Notes under the pieces: model-generated | Told to the model about the DNA's origin: nothing | The model's database searches: none | What the model saw: only the letters and a program-made list of their open reading frames with translations | Source of the DNA: Acidobacteriota bacterium | GTDB taxonomy: Bacteria > Acidobacteriota > Terriglobia > Terriglobales > SCQP01 | Length of the DNA stretch: 64,000 nt | Assembly (NCBI GenBank): GCA_021789895.1 | Contig: JAJYIU010000011.1 | Location: 1 to 64,000, forward strand | Direction: 5' to 3' | Program-made: the position numbers and the translations under genes | Shown: positions 38,900 to 49,073 of the stretch, in pieces | Numbering within the stretch: the stretch's first letter is position 1 | Layout of the letters: each line of letters starts with the position of its first letter

Positions 38900-39504
38900 T
38901 TCGCGACCACCCGGGTCCCGCAAATGTGGTCGTGCAACGCCCGTTTCTGCGAATCGAAGCCGGCGATGATGTAGCCGATGTAAAGGATGAGCCCGCTCAG
39001 CATCTCGGCAAAGAAGCGCCCAAAGGCCTTGCCATACCCGAACGGCGAGCCGTCGGCGTTGACCACCTTAGCCCCGATCGCCATCTTGCCCAGCGTCGCG
39101 CCGAATTTGCCGTGCAGCCAGACGTAATAGGTGATCGATAGCGCCAAGATAATGCCGTAAAACCGCAGGTAGACCGACATCAGCGATGAAATTTCAGACG
39201 GGCTGGGTGGCTGCCCCTGCGCGGCCACCAGCGCGCGCATTTGCGGCACCAGCATTGCGAACAGCAATGGCATGGTGACCACGCCAACCACCAGGCCGTC
39301 CAGCAGTTTGGCGGCAAAACGGATCCAGAACCCCTTGTAGTGCACTGGCGCGGCCGCGGCGTTGCCTTCCTGCATGCGCCGCACCAGCACGGGCTTGCAG
39401 GCGGCGCAGACGGGCTGCCCCCATAGCACAACCAGGTTTTCCGGCGCGGTGGGTTGCCCGCATTGGCTGCAAAAAGAAGTTGAAACACCGGTGGCAGTTC
39501 CCAT
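38896..39504 (-). CDS. zinc-ribbon plus RDD family membrane protein
   Basis: 'FCSQCGQPTAPENLVVLWGQPVCAACKP' then RDD 'RFAAKLLDGLVVGVV', 'GATLGKMAIGAKVVNADGSPFGYGKAFGRF'. Confidence 0.8.
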   Translation of the reverse strand: MGTATGVSTSFCSQCGQPTAPENLVVLWGQPVCAACKPVLVRRMQEGNAAAAPVHYKGFWIRFAAKLLDGLVVGVVTMPLLFAMLVPQMRALVAAQGQPPSPSEISSLMSVYLRFYGIILALSITYYVWLHGKFGATLGKMAIGAKVVNADGSPFGYGKAFGRFFAEMLSGLILYIGYIIAGFDSQKRALHDHICGTRVVAK

Positions 39505-39773
39505 ACCCGACTCCTCCTTGCCTGGCGAAAAGTTCCCGAATCCGAGCGCTGCGCTTTGGTTTATAACACAACTGCTCTGATGGCGCCAATGTTTCCTGAT
39601 CGCTCGAACCGAGGCTAAACCGGCATTTTGCCGACGCTCTTCGCAGGTCTCCGCCGGCGCACAACGGCCGGCTCTTTTCTGAAGTCATGATGATCCTGGT
39701 GTATCGAAGACATGCGCAATGACTCGCAAATAAGGACTCACTGTTTTCACTTAAACAAGCTACAATCGCTGCC

Positions 39774-41585
39774 ATGCAACGCCGACATTTCTTCCAACTT
39801 CTTGCCGCTGCCGCCGCGCTGCCTGGCCCGCTGCCGCTCTGGTCGCAATCCCCCGCCCCCGCCGGCTGGGACCGCCCCGCGGAAGATTACGCCGCCTTCT
39901 GCGCCACTCCGGAAGCGCGCCGCCGGTTTTACGCCCTGAGCGGAAAGCAAATCGTGCGCGAAAAGCTCGATCCCGCCGCCTGGCATCCCACCGGCTGGGG
40001 CAAGCCGCCGCAACTGCCTGTGCCCGGCGGATCGTGGGATGGTGTGCCCATGCGTTCGCCGCTTCCCGGCCTGGCGGGAGAGGGCCCCTTCCAGGGCAAT
40101 TGGGAATCGCTGAAACAATACCAGTGCCCGGAGTGGTACCGCGATGCCAAGTTCGCCATCTGGAACCATTGGAGCCCGCAATGCGTGCCCGAGGACGGCG
40201 ATTGGTTCGCCCGCAATATGTATCTGCAGGGCTCGTCGCAGAACCGTTTCGCCCAGGCGCATTACGGCCCGCCCTCGAAATTCGGCTACAAAGACCTCTG
40301 CGCGCAATGGACGCTGCTGAATTGGGAGCCTTCGGCGCTGATGGAGCGCTATAAGCGCGCCGGAGCGCGCATCTTTATCGCCCTCGCCAACCATCACGAC
40401 GGCTTCGATACCTGGAACTCTCGCCATCATGAATGGAATGCCGTCCGGCTGGGGCCGCATCGCGACGTGATCGGCGCCTGGGCCAAGGAAGCCCGGCGCC
40501 ACGGGCTGCGCTTCGGCGTGACCGTGCACCAGGCGCGCAACTGGTGGTGGTTCCAGCCCTCGCATGGCTCCGACCGCACCGGCCCGCAGGCCGGCGTCCC
40601 CTACGACGGCGAGCTGACGCGGGCCGACGGCAAAGGCCAGTGGTGGGAAGGGCTCGACCCGCAGCAACTCTATGGCGTGAAGCATCCGGCGGATGCCCTG
40701 CCCGACCCTGCCTATGCCAAAAATTTTTACGACCGCACCCGCGACCTGATCGATCAGCACAATCCCGACCTGCTGTATTTCGATAATGCCCTGTTTCCGC
40801 TGGGCTGGGCCGGCATGCAGGTCGGCGCCTATTTCTATAACCACAGCCGCCGGCTCAATGGCGGCCGCGTCGAAGCAGTCTGCACCATCAAAAATGTCCC
40901 GCCCGATTTGCAGGGGACGGTGGTGGCCGATATCGAGCGCGGACTCTCGAGCGACATCAGGCCGCACCCCTGGCAATCGGAAACCTGCATCGGACAATGG
41001 CATTACCAGCGGGCGCTGTTCAACCACCCGGGCGAATACGGCGGTTACATGCACCCGCGCGAGGTGATCCATTGGCTGATCGACACGGTCAGCAAAAACG
41101 GCACCTTCGTGCTCAATATTCCGGGCAAGCCGGATGGCACCATCGACCGCAAGGAAGCGCATATCCTCGACGAGATCGGGGATTGGTTCTGGACCAACGG
41201 CGAGGCCATCTACGAGACCCGTCCCTGGAAGGTTTTCGGCGAAGGCCCGAATATGATTCATGCCGGCTCGTTCCAGGGCAACAGCATCCGCCGGCTGGGC
41301 GTTCAGGACGTGCGCTTTACCCAAAACAAATCGGGCAAGGTGATTTATGCCCTGCCGCTGGGCTGGCCCTGGCCGGCCTGGCGACAACCGCGGAAGGGAT
41401 TTACCATCCAATCGCTGGGCACGAGCGCCAGCACGAAGCCCGGCAAGATCGCCCGGGTTCAACTCCTGGGCACGGATGAAAAAATGATCTGGCGCCAGAG
41501 CCCCGCGGCGCTGGAGGTGGCCTTGCCGCTGCAATTCACGCCGCGCTCCGATTACGCCGTAGCGTTCAAAATCACGCTGGAGTGA
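39774..41585 (+). CDS. alpha-L-fucosidase-like glycoside hydrolase (GH29)
   Basis: Signal 'MQRRHFFQLLAAAAALP'; 'RAGARIFIALANHHDGFDTWNSRHHEWNAV', 'NPDLLYFDNALFPLGWAG'. Confidence 0.85.
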   Translation: MQRRHFFQLLAAAAALPGPLPLWSQSPAPAGWDRPAEDYAAFCATPEARRRFYALSGKQIVREKLDPAAWHPTGWGKPPQLPVPGGSWDGVPMRSPLPGLAGEGPFQGNWESLKQYQCPEWYRDAKFAIWNHWSPQCVPEDGDWFARNMYLQGSSQNRFAQAHYGPPSKFGYKDLCAQWTLLNWEPSALMERYKRAGARIFIALANHHDGFDTWNSRHHEWNAVRLGPHRDVIGAWAKEARRHGLRFGVTVHQARNWWWFQPSHGSDRTGPQAGVPYDGELTRADGKGQWWEGLDPQQLYGVKHPADALPDPAYAKNFYDRTRDLIDQHNPDLLYFDNALFPLGWAGMQVGAYFYNHSRRLNGGRVEAVCTIKNVPPDLQGTVVADIERGLSSDIRPHPWQSETCIGQWHYQRALFNHPGEYGGYMHPREVIHWLIDTVSKNGTFVLNIPGKPDGTIDRKEAHILDEIGDWFWTNGEAIYETRPWKVFGEGPNMIHAGSFQGNSIRRLGVQDVRFTQNKSGKVIYALPLGWPWPAWRQPRKGFTIQSLGTSASTKPGKIARVQLLGTDEKMIWRQSPAALEVALPLQFTPRSDYAVAFKITLE

Positions 41586-41621
41586 AGACGGCGCGATAAA
41601 ATGTGAGCAAGGGAGCGCGCC

Positions 41622-42173
41622 ATGGCGGTAAAAACTTTGCTTACGATCCAGGATTACGCGGCCATGGAAGAGCCGGGAGGCGTACGGTACGAACTCAGCG
41701 GCGGAGAGTTGATCGTGTCGCCATCCTCCAGCTACGTCCACAACCGCATTCGAGATAAGCTGAATTTCCGGCTGCAAAGTTTTGTCGAGCAGCATCGGCT
41801 GGGCATCGTCACCTGCGAAACCGATCTGCAACTGGCGACGGACACCGTGCGCCGCCCGGATGTGGCGTTTATCCAAGCCGGCCGATTGCAGGGAGTCGAT
41901 CTGGAGCAATCGCCGCTGCCGGTGGCGCCCGATCTGGCGTTTGAAATCGTCTCCAAAAACGATCGCGCCGACGATCTGATGGTCAAAGTGGAGCAATATC
42001 TCCATGCCGGCGCGCAGGCGGTCTGGCTGCTCTATCCGAAAATCCATCTTGCTCACCGCTATGCGCGGGGAAAACTGGCGCCGGAAGTGCGCGACGCCGC
42101 CGCCGGACAAAATCTGGAAGAGCCGGAAACCCTGCCCGGGTTTTCAGTACCGCTCAGCGACATCATCGGGTAA
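41622..42173 (+). CDS. Uma2-family (DUF820) putative restriction-like endonuclease
   Basis: 'YELSGGELIVSP', 'VRRPDVAFI', 'PDLAFEIVSKNDRADDLMVKVEQYLHAGAQAVWLLYP'. Confidence 0.88.
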   Translation: MAVKTLLTIQDYAAMEEPGGVRYELSGGELIVSPSSSYVHNRIRDKLNFRLQSFVEQHRLGIVTCETDLQLATDTVRRPDVAFIQAGRLQGVDLEQSPLPVAPDLAFEIVSKNDRADDLMVKVEQYLHAGAQAVWLLYPKIHLAHRYARGKLAPEVRDAAAGQNLEEPETLPGFSVPLSDIIG

Positions 42174-42219
42174 AACACGCCGCTCGGCCGGACCGGCGCT
42201 GAGGGCACGGCCGCCGGCG

Positions 42220-43737
42220 CTATAAGCCGGCAAGGCGGGCGATGGCCGGCATTTCCAGGTGGCCGACGACATGATCGGTCCAGGCGTCGAGCCGGGCGGA
42301 GAGGCCGGGCAGCGGCGGCGAGGCCGGAAGCGGCGGCAGGCCGCATTGCCGCCGCCAGAGCGCGATCACCGCCTGGCGAAAACGCGCCCGCTCGCCTTCG
42401 CCGTTGAAGATGTCGTGCAGCGCGGTACCGGCCACCGAGCCTTGCACGCAACCCTCCGGCTCCTCTTCCCCGGTTTCCGCTCCGGCGCCGGGCCGCTCGC
42501 GCCGGGCCAGCAGAAACACCGGCTCCGGCGTCGCTCCCGCCCTGCCATGTTGCATGAAGTAGCCGCCAATCGGCAGCCCGGCGAGTTCGGGCAATCCGGC
42601 GGCGGTGGCGCGCCCGGCGGCGGGTTGGGCGCGCTTTTCCGCGCCGAAACGGATCTGCACCGGAAGCAACCCCAGGCCGCGGGTCAGGGGCGCATCGGCC
42701 TCAATCCCCTCCGGATCGGCGATGGATTCGGCCAGCATCTGGTAGCCCCCGCAAATGCCCCAGACCGGCTTGCCGGCTTCGGCGGCGGCGCGTATCACCG
42801 GCTCGAGCCCGGCATCCCGCAGCGCGGACAGATCGGCTACCGTCGCGCGCGTGCCGGGCAGGATGATGACATCGGCCGCCGCCAGCACCGCCGGCGAAAA
42901 ACTGTAGGCCACGGCGGTCTCCGGCTCCAGCGCCAGCGAATCGTAGTCGGAAAAATTGGCCATGTGCGGCAGCCGGGCAACGGCAATGCGCAGCCGCCGG
43001 CCATCCGGGGCCGGCAATTCGCCCGCGGAAACGCCAAGCGCGTCTTCTTCCGGCAGACCGGGGGAACGGAAAGGCACGATGCCCAGGGTTGGCACCCCGG
43101 TCTTGCGCTGCAGCGCATCCAGGCCCGGCGCCAGGCGGCTGGGATCACCGCGGTATTTATTAATGATGAAGCCGCGGATGCGCGCCGCCTCCGGGGCCAG
43201 CATCCAGGTGCCCAGCAGCGCGGCGAAGACCCCGCCCCGGTCGATATCGCCGATGAGCAGCACCGGCGCATCCGCTTCGCGCGCCATCCACATATTGGCC
43301 AGGTCGCGGTCGAGCAGGTTGATCTCCGCCGGGCTGCCCGCGCCTTCGAGCACCACCACGTCGTTTTCCGCCTCAAGCTTCGTCCACGCACTGCGGATGG
43401 CTTCGATCGCCGCCGCGCGCGGTCCGGCTTCGCCGGCGCGCAGCCGCCCGGCGGGCCGGCCGAGCAGTATGAGCTGGCATTCCTCCGGCCCGCAGGGCTT
43501 CACCAGCACAGGATTCATCTCCACCGCGGCTTCGACGCCGCAGGCGGAAGCCTGCAGCGCCTGCGCCCAGCCGATTTCGCCGCCGGCTGCCGGCGCGGCG
43601 TTCAGCGACATGTTCCAGGCCTTGAACGGCGCTACCCGCAGCCCGCAGCGGGCAAACCCGCGTCCCAGCGCCGCCGCCAGCAGCGACTTGCCGGCGTGCG
43701 ACGCCGTGCCCTGCACCATGATTCGCCGCGCGGCCAT
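42220..43737 (-). CDS. cobQ: cobyric acid synthase
   Basis: 'MVQGTASHAGKSLLAAALGRGFARCGLRVAPFKAWNMSLNA', 'GICGGYQMLA', 'GYFMQHGRAG'. Confidence 0.95.
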   Translation of the reverse strand: MAARRIMVQGTASHAGKSLLAAALGRGFARCGLRVAPFKAWNMSLNAAPAAGGEIGWAQALQASACGVEAAVEMNPVLVKPCGPEECQLILLGRPAGRLRAGEAGPRAAAIEAIRSAWTKLEAENDVVVLEGAGSPAEINLLDRDLANMWMAREADAPVLLIGDIDRGGVFAALLGTWMLAPEAARIRGFIINKYRGDPSRLAPGLDALQRKTGVPTLGIVPFRSPGLPEEDALGVSAGELPAPDGRRLRIAVARLPHMANFSDYDSLALEPETAVAYSFSPAVLAAADVIILPGTRATVADLSALRDAGLEPVIRAAAEAGKPVWGICGGYQMLAESIADPEGIEADAPLTRGLGLLPVQIRFGAEKRAQPAAGRATAAGLPELAGLPIGGYFMQHGRAGATPEPVFLLARRERPGAGAETGEEEPEGCVQGSVAGTALHDIFNGEGERARFRQAVIALWRRQCGLPPLPASPPLPGLSARLDAWTDHVVGHLEMPAIARLAGL

Positions 43738-43739
43738 CT

Positions 43740-46160
43740 TCAGCGCTCCGGCAACCAGCGAAAATGAATGCCGGCCTCAATCGTGCGCCCCAAGCCGGGA
43801 TAGCCGAACACCTCCTGCGGATGCTGGTTCAAGAGGTTGTTCAGGCCCAGATGCAGCGAAAATCGCCGGGAGAAATTCCATCCGCCCGCCAGGTTGATGC
43901 GCGCAAAGCCGGGCGCGAGGTTGTGGTTGGGCAGCAGCAGGCTATTGCCAAAATCTTTGTCGAGCAAATAGGTGCTGTCGTCGCGGCGGCTGCTGAAATA
44001 GCCGTTGGCGTCGAGCATCCAGGCGGCATGGGAATAAAAAATTTCCAGGCTGCCGCTTTCCGGAGCGCGCCGGAACGGCCGCGCCCCCGCCAGCGGCGAA
44101 AAAGCGCCGATCGGGACATTGGCAAATGCCGGGTTATACGACGGCGCCAGCGCGTCGGAGCTGTAGCTGCGCAGCACGCGCGCATGCAGCCGGGTGAAGG
44201 CGCCGCGCAAGACCAGCGCGAACGGCAGCCGCGCCGCCGCCGACAGCTCCAGCCCTTTATCGGATTCGGATAAGGAATTGAAATCCGCCCCGAAGGTTTG
44301 GGCCGCTACATTCGCGGGCACGCCCAGCCGCGGCAGCGCGTTAGCCGGCACGAACTCCATCAGGTCGTACTGGCGGTTGTCGAAGAAGGTGGCGCTGATC
44401 CGCAGCCGCTGTTGGAACAGGTACTGATCCAGGCCGGCGTCAAAATCATGGCTGCGCTCGGGATGCACCGGCTGGATGCCGTATTGCCGGATGGCGGCAG
44501 AGTCGCCCGCCGCCAGCAGCTCCTGGTAAAGCGAGGAAGCCTGATCGTAGAGAGTCGGCGCTTCCCAGGCTGAGCCGGCGTTGGCGCGAAAGCGGGTCTG
44601 ATTGATCGGCCCCGAAACCGGGCCGAGGCGCGGGTAAAACGCCAGCGACGCCTGCGGGCTGGCGGCGGAGCCGAAGGGCGTATTGCGGTCCCAGGCCAGG
44701 CCAAAGCTGGGGAATACGCGGTTCCAGAACCCGTCTTTGAATTCGAAAAATGCGCCATGCTCATGCCGGCTGAGCTGCTCGCCGCTGGAAAGTCCGCGCT
44801 CGTCGGCGTAGCGATAGCCGGCGGCCAGGCTGGCGACCGGCGAGAAAGTGTAATACGACTCCGTATCCACGCCGCGCCGCAGCGTATCGGAGCCGAAACC
44901 GGAGGGGTAAACGCCGCCGTAGGTAAGTATCGCCTGCCCGCTGGCGCGGTACCCGTTGGCGCCGGCGATCGTGACCGGCAGGCCGATGTAGTTCACGCCA
45001 AAACCGGCGTTATAGGGAATGCCGGCGGGCGCGGGTTCTTCATAAAAATAATTGGCGGCGGCTTCGCTCACCTGCACCTGGTTATGCCAGTGGGAAGTCG
45101 TTTGCTGATCGAAACTGAAACCGCCGTAAGCGCCCGCCTGGCGCTGCCAGGCATGATCGGGAATGCCGTAAAACAGAATCGTGTTCGGCAGGCCGGAGTT
45201 GTCATAGACGCGGGCCAGATCGAATTCCAGCCGGGTGTGTGAAAACGCCTGCCAGCCCAGCCGCGCCAGGCCGTTGGCGTTGCGGAAATGATTGTTGGGA
45301 ATCTGATTGTGCGCGCCCAGGTAAGCAAAATCGAGGGCGTAATCGAAGCCGCGCCCGGCCCCGGCCAGCGCATCGCTCTCGCTGACGGTGGCATAGCTGC
45401 CCCAGGCGGCATCGCCGGAAAGCTCCGGCGCGAGCCGCCGCCGCCCGTTGCGGGTGTTCACCGCGATCACACCGGAAACCGCGCCCGAGCCGTACAGCAC
45501 GCTATCGGGTCCGCGCACCACCTGCAGCTCGGCGGCCGGGCCGGGCAGCAGTTCGGAAAAATCGAACGAGCCGAAATCGAAGCGCTGCAGCGGAATGCCG
45601 TCGAGCACAACCGCCGCGAAGCGTCCGTCGCCGCCGCGCAGATACACCGTGGTGAGTCCGCCGGTGGCGCCGGTCTGAAGCACCTGCACCCCCGGCGCCA
45701 TCGCCAGCGCGCGCGCGAGGGTAACGCCGTGCAGCCGTGCGATGCGCTCGCGCGAGATCAGCGAGACGGATTGCCCCGATTGCGCTGCGGGCATGGGCAC
45801 GCCCGTCGCCGCCACCACCACCTGCTGGCGCAGGGGAGCGAGCGCGAGCGAAGCATCGCGCGTCGCCGCCACCCCCGGCGTCAGCCGCACCACCTGGCGC
45901 AGCGGGCTGAAGCCGCGCGCGGCGATGCGCAGCGTGTAAACGCCCGCCGGAGCGCGCAGTTGATATTTGCCGCCGGCGCGGCTGCGGGCGCTGGCCGCCA
46001 GCCGGCCCTGCGCATCGTACAACCGCACGCTCGCGCCCGCGATGGGACGCCCCAGCGCGTCGCTCACGCTTCCCTTTAACTGTCCCGGCCGCGGCGCGGC
46101 CGTTGCGGCCAGGGACAACAACCCTCCCAGCACCAGTAAAAACCATATGCGGCAATTCAT
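43740..46160 (-). CDS. TonB-dependent outer-membrane receptor (BtuB-like, predicted corrinoid uptake)
   Basis: N-terminal carboxypeptidase-regulatory-like repeat, plug 'VQVLQTGATGGLTTVYLRGGDGRFAAVVLDGIPLQ', C-terminal beta-strand 'IEAGIHFRWLPER'; B12 riboswitch upstream. Confidence 0.9.
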   Translation of the reverse strand: MNCRIWFLLVLGGLLSLAATAAPRPGQLKGSVSDALGRPIAGASVRLYDAQGRLAASARSRAGGKYQLRAPAGVYTLRIAARGFSPLRQVVRLTPGVAATRDASLALAPLRQQVVVAATGVPMPAAQSGQSVSLISRERIARLHGVTLARALAMAPGVQVLQTGATGGLTTVYLRGGDGRFAAVVLDGIPLQRFDFGSFDFSELLPGPAAELQVVRGPDSVLYGSGAVSGVIAVNTRNGRRRLAPELSGDAAWGSYATVSESDALAGAGRGFDYALDFAYLGAHNQIPNNHFRNANGLARLGWQAFSHTRLEFDLARVYDNSGLPNTILFYGIPDHAWQRQAGAYGGFSFDQQTTSHWHNQVQVSEAAANYFYEEPAPAGIPYNAGFGVNYIGLPVTIAGANGYRASGQAILTYGGVYPSGFGSDTLRRGVDTESYYTFSPVASLAAGYRYADERGLSSGEQLSRHEHGAFFEFKDGFWNRVFPSFGLAWDRNTPFGSAASPQASLAFYPRLGPVSGPINQTRFRANAGSAWEAPTLYDQASSLYQELLAAGDSAAIRQYGIQPVHPERSHDFDAGLDQYLFQQRLRISATFFDNRQYDLMEFVPANALPRLGVPANVAAQTFGADFNSLSESDKGLELSAAARLPFALVLRGAFTRLHARVLRSYSSDALAPSYNPAFANVPIGAFSPLAGARPFRRAPESGSLEIFYSHAAWMLDANGYFSSRRDDSTYLLDKDFGNSLLLPNHNLAPGFARINLAGGWNFSRRFSLHLGLNNLLNQHPQEVFGYPGLGRTIEAGIHFRWLPER

Positions 46161-46330
46161 TCGCACGGCAATCTCCTCTCGTTGCAGGCCAAAATCCGCA
46201 AAACTTGCGAGCGAGAGGCGCGCCGGAATGCCGGCCGCGGCCGGATTGGCCGCATCCTCAGGAAGAAAACCGCGCCGAATTGGAGAAAGGCTGGCAGCAC
46301 GGCGATTCCCCTCGAATCGCAATCGAACCA

Positions 46331-46510
46331 GCCCAGGGCAGGTCTCCTGACTTGCGGGTCGTCGCGCGGCTCTTCCCTTCCCCGAAAGCCTGCGGGCTTC
46401 CGAGTGGCATAGCAAGAGCCGGCTCTCCGCTTACAGTGGCGGGGCCGTGCGGGAATTTCACCCGCTTCCCTTTTCAATCCGCCTGGCGGCGGATCACCCA
46501 GGGCACGAAC
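46331..46510 (-). promoter_or_regulatory. cobalamin (AdoCbl) riboswitch
   Basis: Minus-strand 'AAAAGGGAAGCGGGTGAAATTCCCGCACGGCCCCGCCACTGTAAGCGG' ... 'CAAGTCAGGAGACCTGCC' (B12 box) upstream of TonB receptor/cobQ. Confidence 0.95.
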
Positions 46511-46792
46511 AGAAACGATGCTAGCACACCCCGCGGGGCGACAGGCCGCCGCGCCCTCCACTACCCTTCCACGCGCGCTGCCGCCGTGGCTGCGCGCAGT
46601 GATGCCGATCAAGCTCATCCGTTTCCGCCGGGCCGGGCGGCGCGCTTGACGGCGGGCAAAAACCGCATTTAACCGCTGTTTTTCCGCGGCGCGGCGTGTA
46701 CAGATCATATGTTGGCGTAATCGCCGTCACCGCTGGGATGACGGGCTTCACCTATGCTGCAGTGTCGGTGGAAGGCGCAACGGCTGGGAACC

Positions 46793-47983
46793 ATGCAAAA
46801 GCTGTCCCGCTTCGGATGCTCGCTGCTCGCAGCGGCGGCGCTGGCCGGCGGCCTGCGGGCGCAATCCGCGCTGAACGCCGCGGCTTGCCTGGCTTGCCAT
46901 GGCCAGCCGGGCATCGCCGATGCCCAGGGACACAGCCTGCAGATCGCCGCCTCCGCCTTCACCGGCTCCGTGCATGGCGCGCTGGGCTGTCCGGCCTGCC
47001 ATTCCGATATTCGGCAGTTCCCTCATCATCTCCCCGTCGCCAAGGTCAACTGCGCCAAGTGCCACGCCAATGAGGGCTCGCAGTTGCGCGGCAGCGTGCA
47101 TGCGGCCGTGATGCGCAATCCCGCCGCCCCCGCCTGCCTCAACTGCCACGGCAGCCCGCATGCCATCCTGCCGGTGCGCGATCCCCGCTCGCCGGTCTAT
47201 CCGCTGAACCTGCCCCACACTTGCGGCGCCTGCCATGGCAACCCCAAGCTGGCGAAAAAATACGGCTTGCCGAATGTCTATTCGATGTACGTGGATTCGA
47301 TTCACGGCCTGGCGCTGACCCGCGACGGTTTGCTGGTGGCCGCCACCTGCACCAGTTGTCACGGCTCGCATGCGATCCTGAGCCACACCAATCCCGCCAG
47401 CCCCACCGCTCGCGCCCACGTGCCCGCCACCTGTGGCAAATGCCATGCCGGCATCGAAGCGAAATACTTTCGCGGAGCGCACGGCCAGGCGCTGCGGGCC
47501 GGCGTGGGTCTGGCGCCGGTCTGCATCAACTGCCACACTGCCCATTCGATCTCCAACGTGCACACCGCCGCCTGGCAAGTGAAAACCACGGCCAAGTGTG
47601 GAAGTTGCCACGCCCGGCGCCTGGCCACCTATCACGACACCTTCCACGGCCAGGTCACCCAACTTGGCTTCGTGGCCACCGCCCGCTGCTGGAGCTGTCA
47701 TCGTGCGCACCAGATCCTGCCCGCCTCCGACCCCAAATCGAGCATCGCCCGGGCCAACCTGCCCGCCACCTGCGGCCAATGCCATGGCCGGGTGACTTCC
47801 GGCTTTACCAGCTATGATCCCCATGCCGACCCCGGCAATCGCCGGCGCTACCCGGCGCTGTATTACACCGCGCGTTTCATGAACCTGTTGCTGTTGGGCG
47901 TATTTACCTTTTTCGGCCTGCACACCGTGCTCTGGTTCTCGCGTTCGATGTCGGAATGGACTGTCAGGCGAGGCAAGCCATGA
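46793..47983 (+). CDS. 11-heme multiheme c-type cytochrome with C-terminal membrane anchor
   Basis: Signal peptide; 11 CXXCH motifs counted (CLACH, CPACH, CAKCH, CLNCH, CGACH, CTSCH, CGKCH, CINCH, CGSCH, CWSCH, CGQCH); C-terminal TM. Confidence 0.95.
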   Translation: MQKLSRFGCSLLAAAALAGGLRAQSALNAAACLACHGQPGIADAQGHSLQIAASAFTGSVHGALGCPACHSDIRQFPHHLPVAKVNCAKCHANEGSQLRGSVHAAVMRNPAAPACLNCHGSPHAILPVRDPRSPVYPLNLPHTCGACHGNPKLAKKYGLPNVYSMYVDSIHGLALTRDGLLVAATCTSCHGSHAILSHTNPASPTARAHVPATCGKCHAGIEAKYFRGAHGQALRAGVGLAPVCINCHTAHSISNVHTAAWQVKTTAKCGSCHARRLATYHDTFHGQVTQLGFVATARCWSCHRAHQILPASDPKSSIARANLPATCGQCHGRVTSGFTSYDPHADPGNRRRYPALYYTARFMNLLLLGVFTFFGLHTVLWFSRSMSEWTVRRGKP

Positions 47984-48894
47984 CCCCCGAGGATCGGTCT
48001 TCCGCCATTCCCCCCTCTCCCGCCGGCCTGGCGCCGCCCGCCGCCGCTGTATCCACAGCGGCGCCGGTTGTCCCCCCGCCCTCGGAAAACCGCTTCTATT
48101 ACCGCTTCACTCCCGGCCAGCGGCTGCTGCACGCAACCCTTTTCACCACTTTTCTCGGCCTGGCTTTGACCGGCTTGACGCTGCGCTTCAGCGAAGCGCG
48201 CTGGGCGCAAGCCTTCGCGCATGCCGTGGGCGGCTTTGGCGCCATCCTGTTTTTTCATAAAACCATGGCCGTGTTGCTGACTGTCGCTTTTCTGGTTCAC
48301 CTCGCCATCATCCTCCGGCGCGCCCTGTTGAAGCGCGAGTTGGGATTGCTCTGGGGCCCCAACTCGCTGGTGCCGCAACCCAAGGATTTTTCCGATCTGT
48401 TGGCGCATTTCCGCTGGTTCCTGGGCCGCGGTCCGCGGCCCCGCTTCGACCGCTTTACTTATTGGGAAAAGTTCGATTACTGGGCCGTGTTCTGGGGAAT
48501 GGCGGTCATCGGCATCTCCGGCTACAGCATGTGGTTTGCGCCCTATGTTGCCCGCATCGTCCCCGGCTCCTGGCTCAATGTCGCCCTGCTGCTGCACGGG
48601 GAAGAGGCCCTGCTGGCGGCCTGGTTTATCTTCTCCGTACATTTCTTCAACACCCATCTCCGCCCCGGCAGCTTTCCCATGGATACGGTTATCTTTACCG
48701 GACGCTTGAGCGAGCGCGAGCTCGCGGAAAAGCATCCGGAAGAATACGCGCGGCTGCGGGCGGCCGGAAAGCTGGAAGCGCTGCGCGTTGCACCCTCCGA
48801 GCGCTGGTTCATCGCCGTCGGCAAAACCATCGGATTTATCGCCATCACCATCGGTTTCGTACTGCTCGTGCTGACCCTGTTTTCCTTCGTTTAA
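47980..48894 (+). CDS. cytochrome b561/formate-dehydrogenase-gamma-like membrane cytochrome b
   Basis: ATGA overlap with multiheme gene; TM helices with His 'GQRLLHATLFTTFLGLALTGL', 'ILFFHKTMAVLLTVAFLVHLAIIL', 'LLLHGEEALLAAWFIFSVHFFNTH'. Confidence 0.88.
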   Translation: MTPEDRSSAIPPSPAGLAPPAAAVSTAAPVVPPPSENRFYYRFTPGQRLLHATLFTTFLGLALTGLTLRFSEARWAQAFAHAVGGFGAILFFHKTMAVLLTVAFLVHLAIILRRALLKRELGLLWGPNSLVPQPKDFSDLLAHFRWFLGRGPRPRFDRFTYWEKFDYWAVFWGMAVIGISGYSMWFAPYVARIVPGSWLNVALLLHGEEALLAAWFIFSVHFFNTHLRPGSFPMDTVIFTGRLSERELAEKHPEEYARLRAAGKLEALRVAPSERWFIAVGKTIGFIAITIGFVLLVLTLFSFV

Positions 48895-49073
48895 TTCGCC
48901 TGGACGGACTGCCCGCCCGCCGCCGCGCGCCTCGGCAGCTTTCCTCCGCCGCCCTCCGGAATTTTTCCCGCGGCCCTCTGGAATCGCAGCCGCCGCCAGC
49001 GGTCGCCTTCCCGATTCCCCGGCCCGCCGGCGTTTTCTATATTGACCGTGGATGAAGAAAGGAGGCTGCGGCC

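Noticed and set aside
39747-42110. 787-aa minus-strand ORF antisense to GH29 and Uma2 genes
   Set aside because: Spans two good plus-strand genes and shows no motif; shadow ORF.
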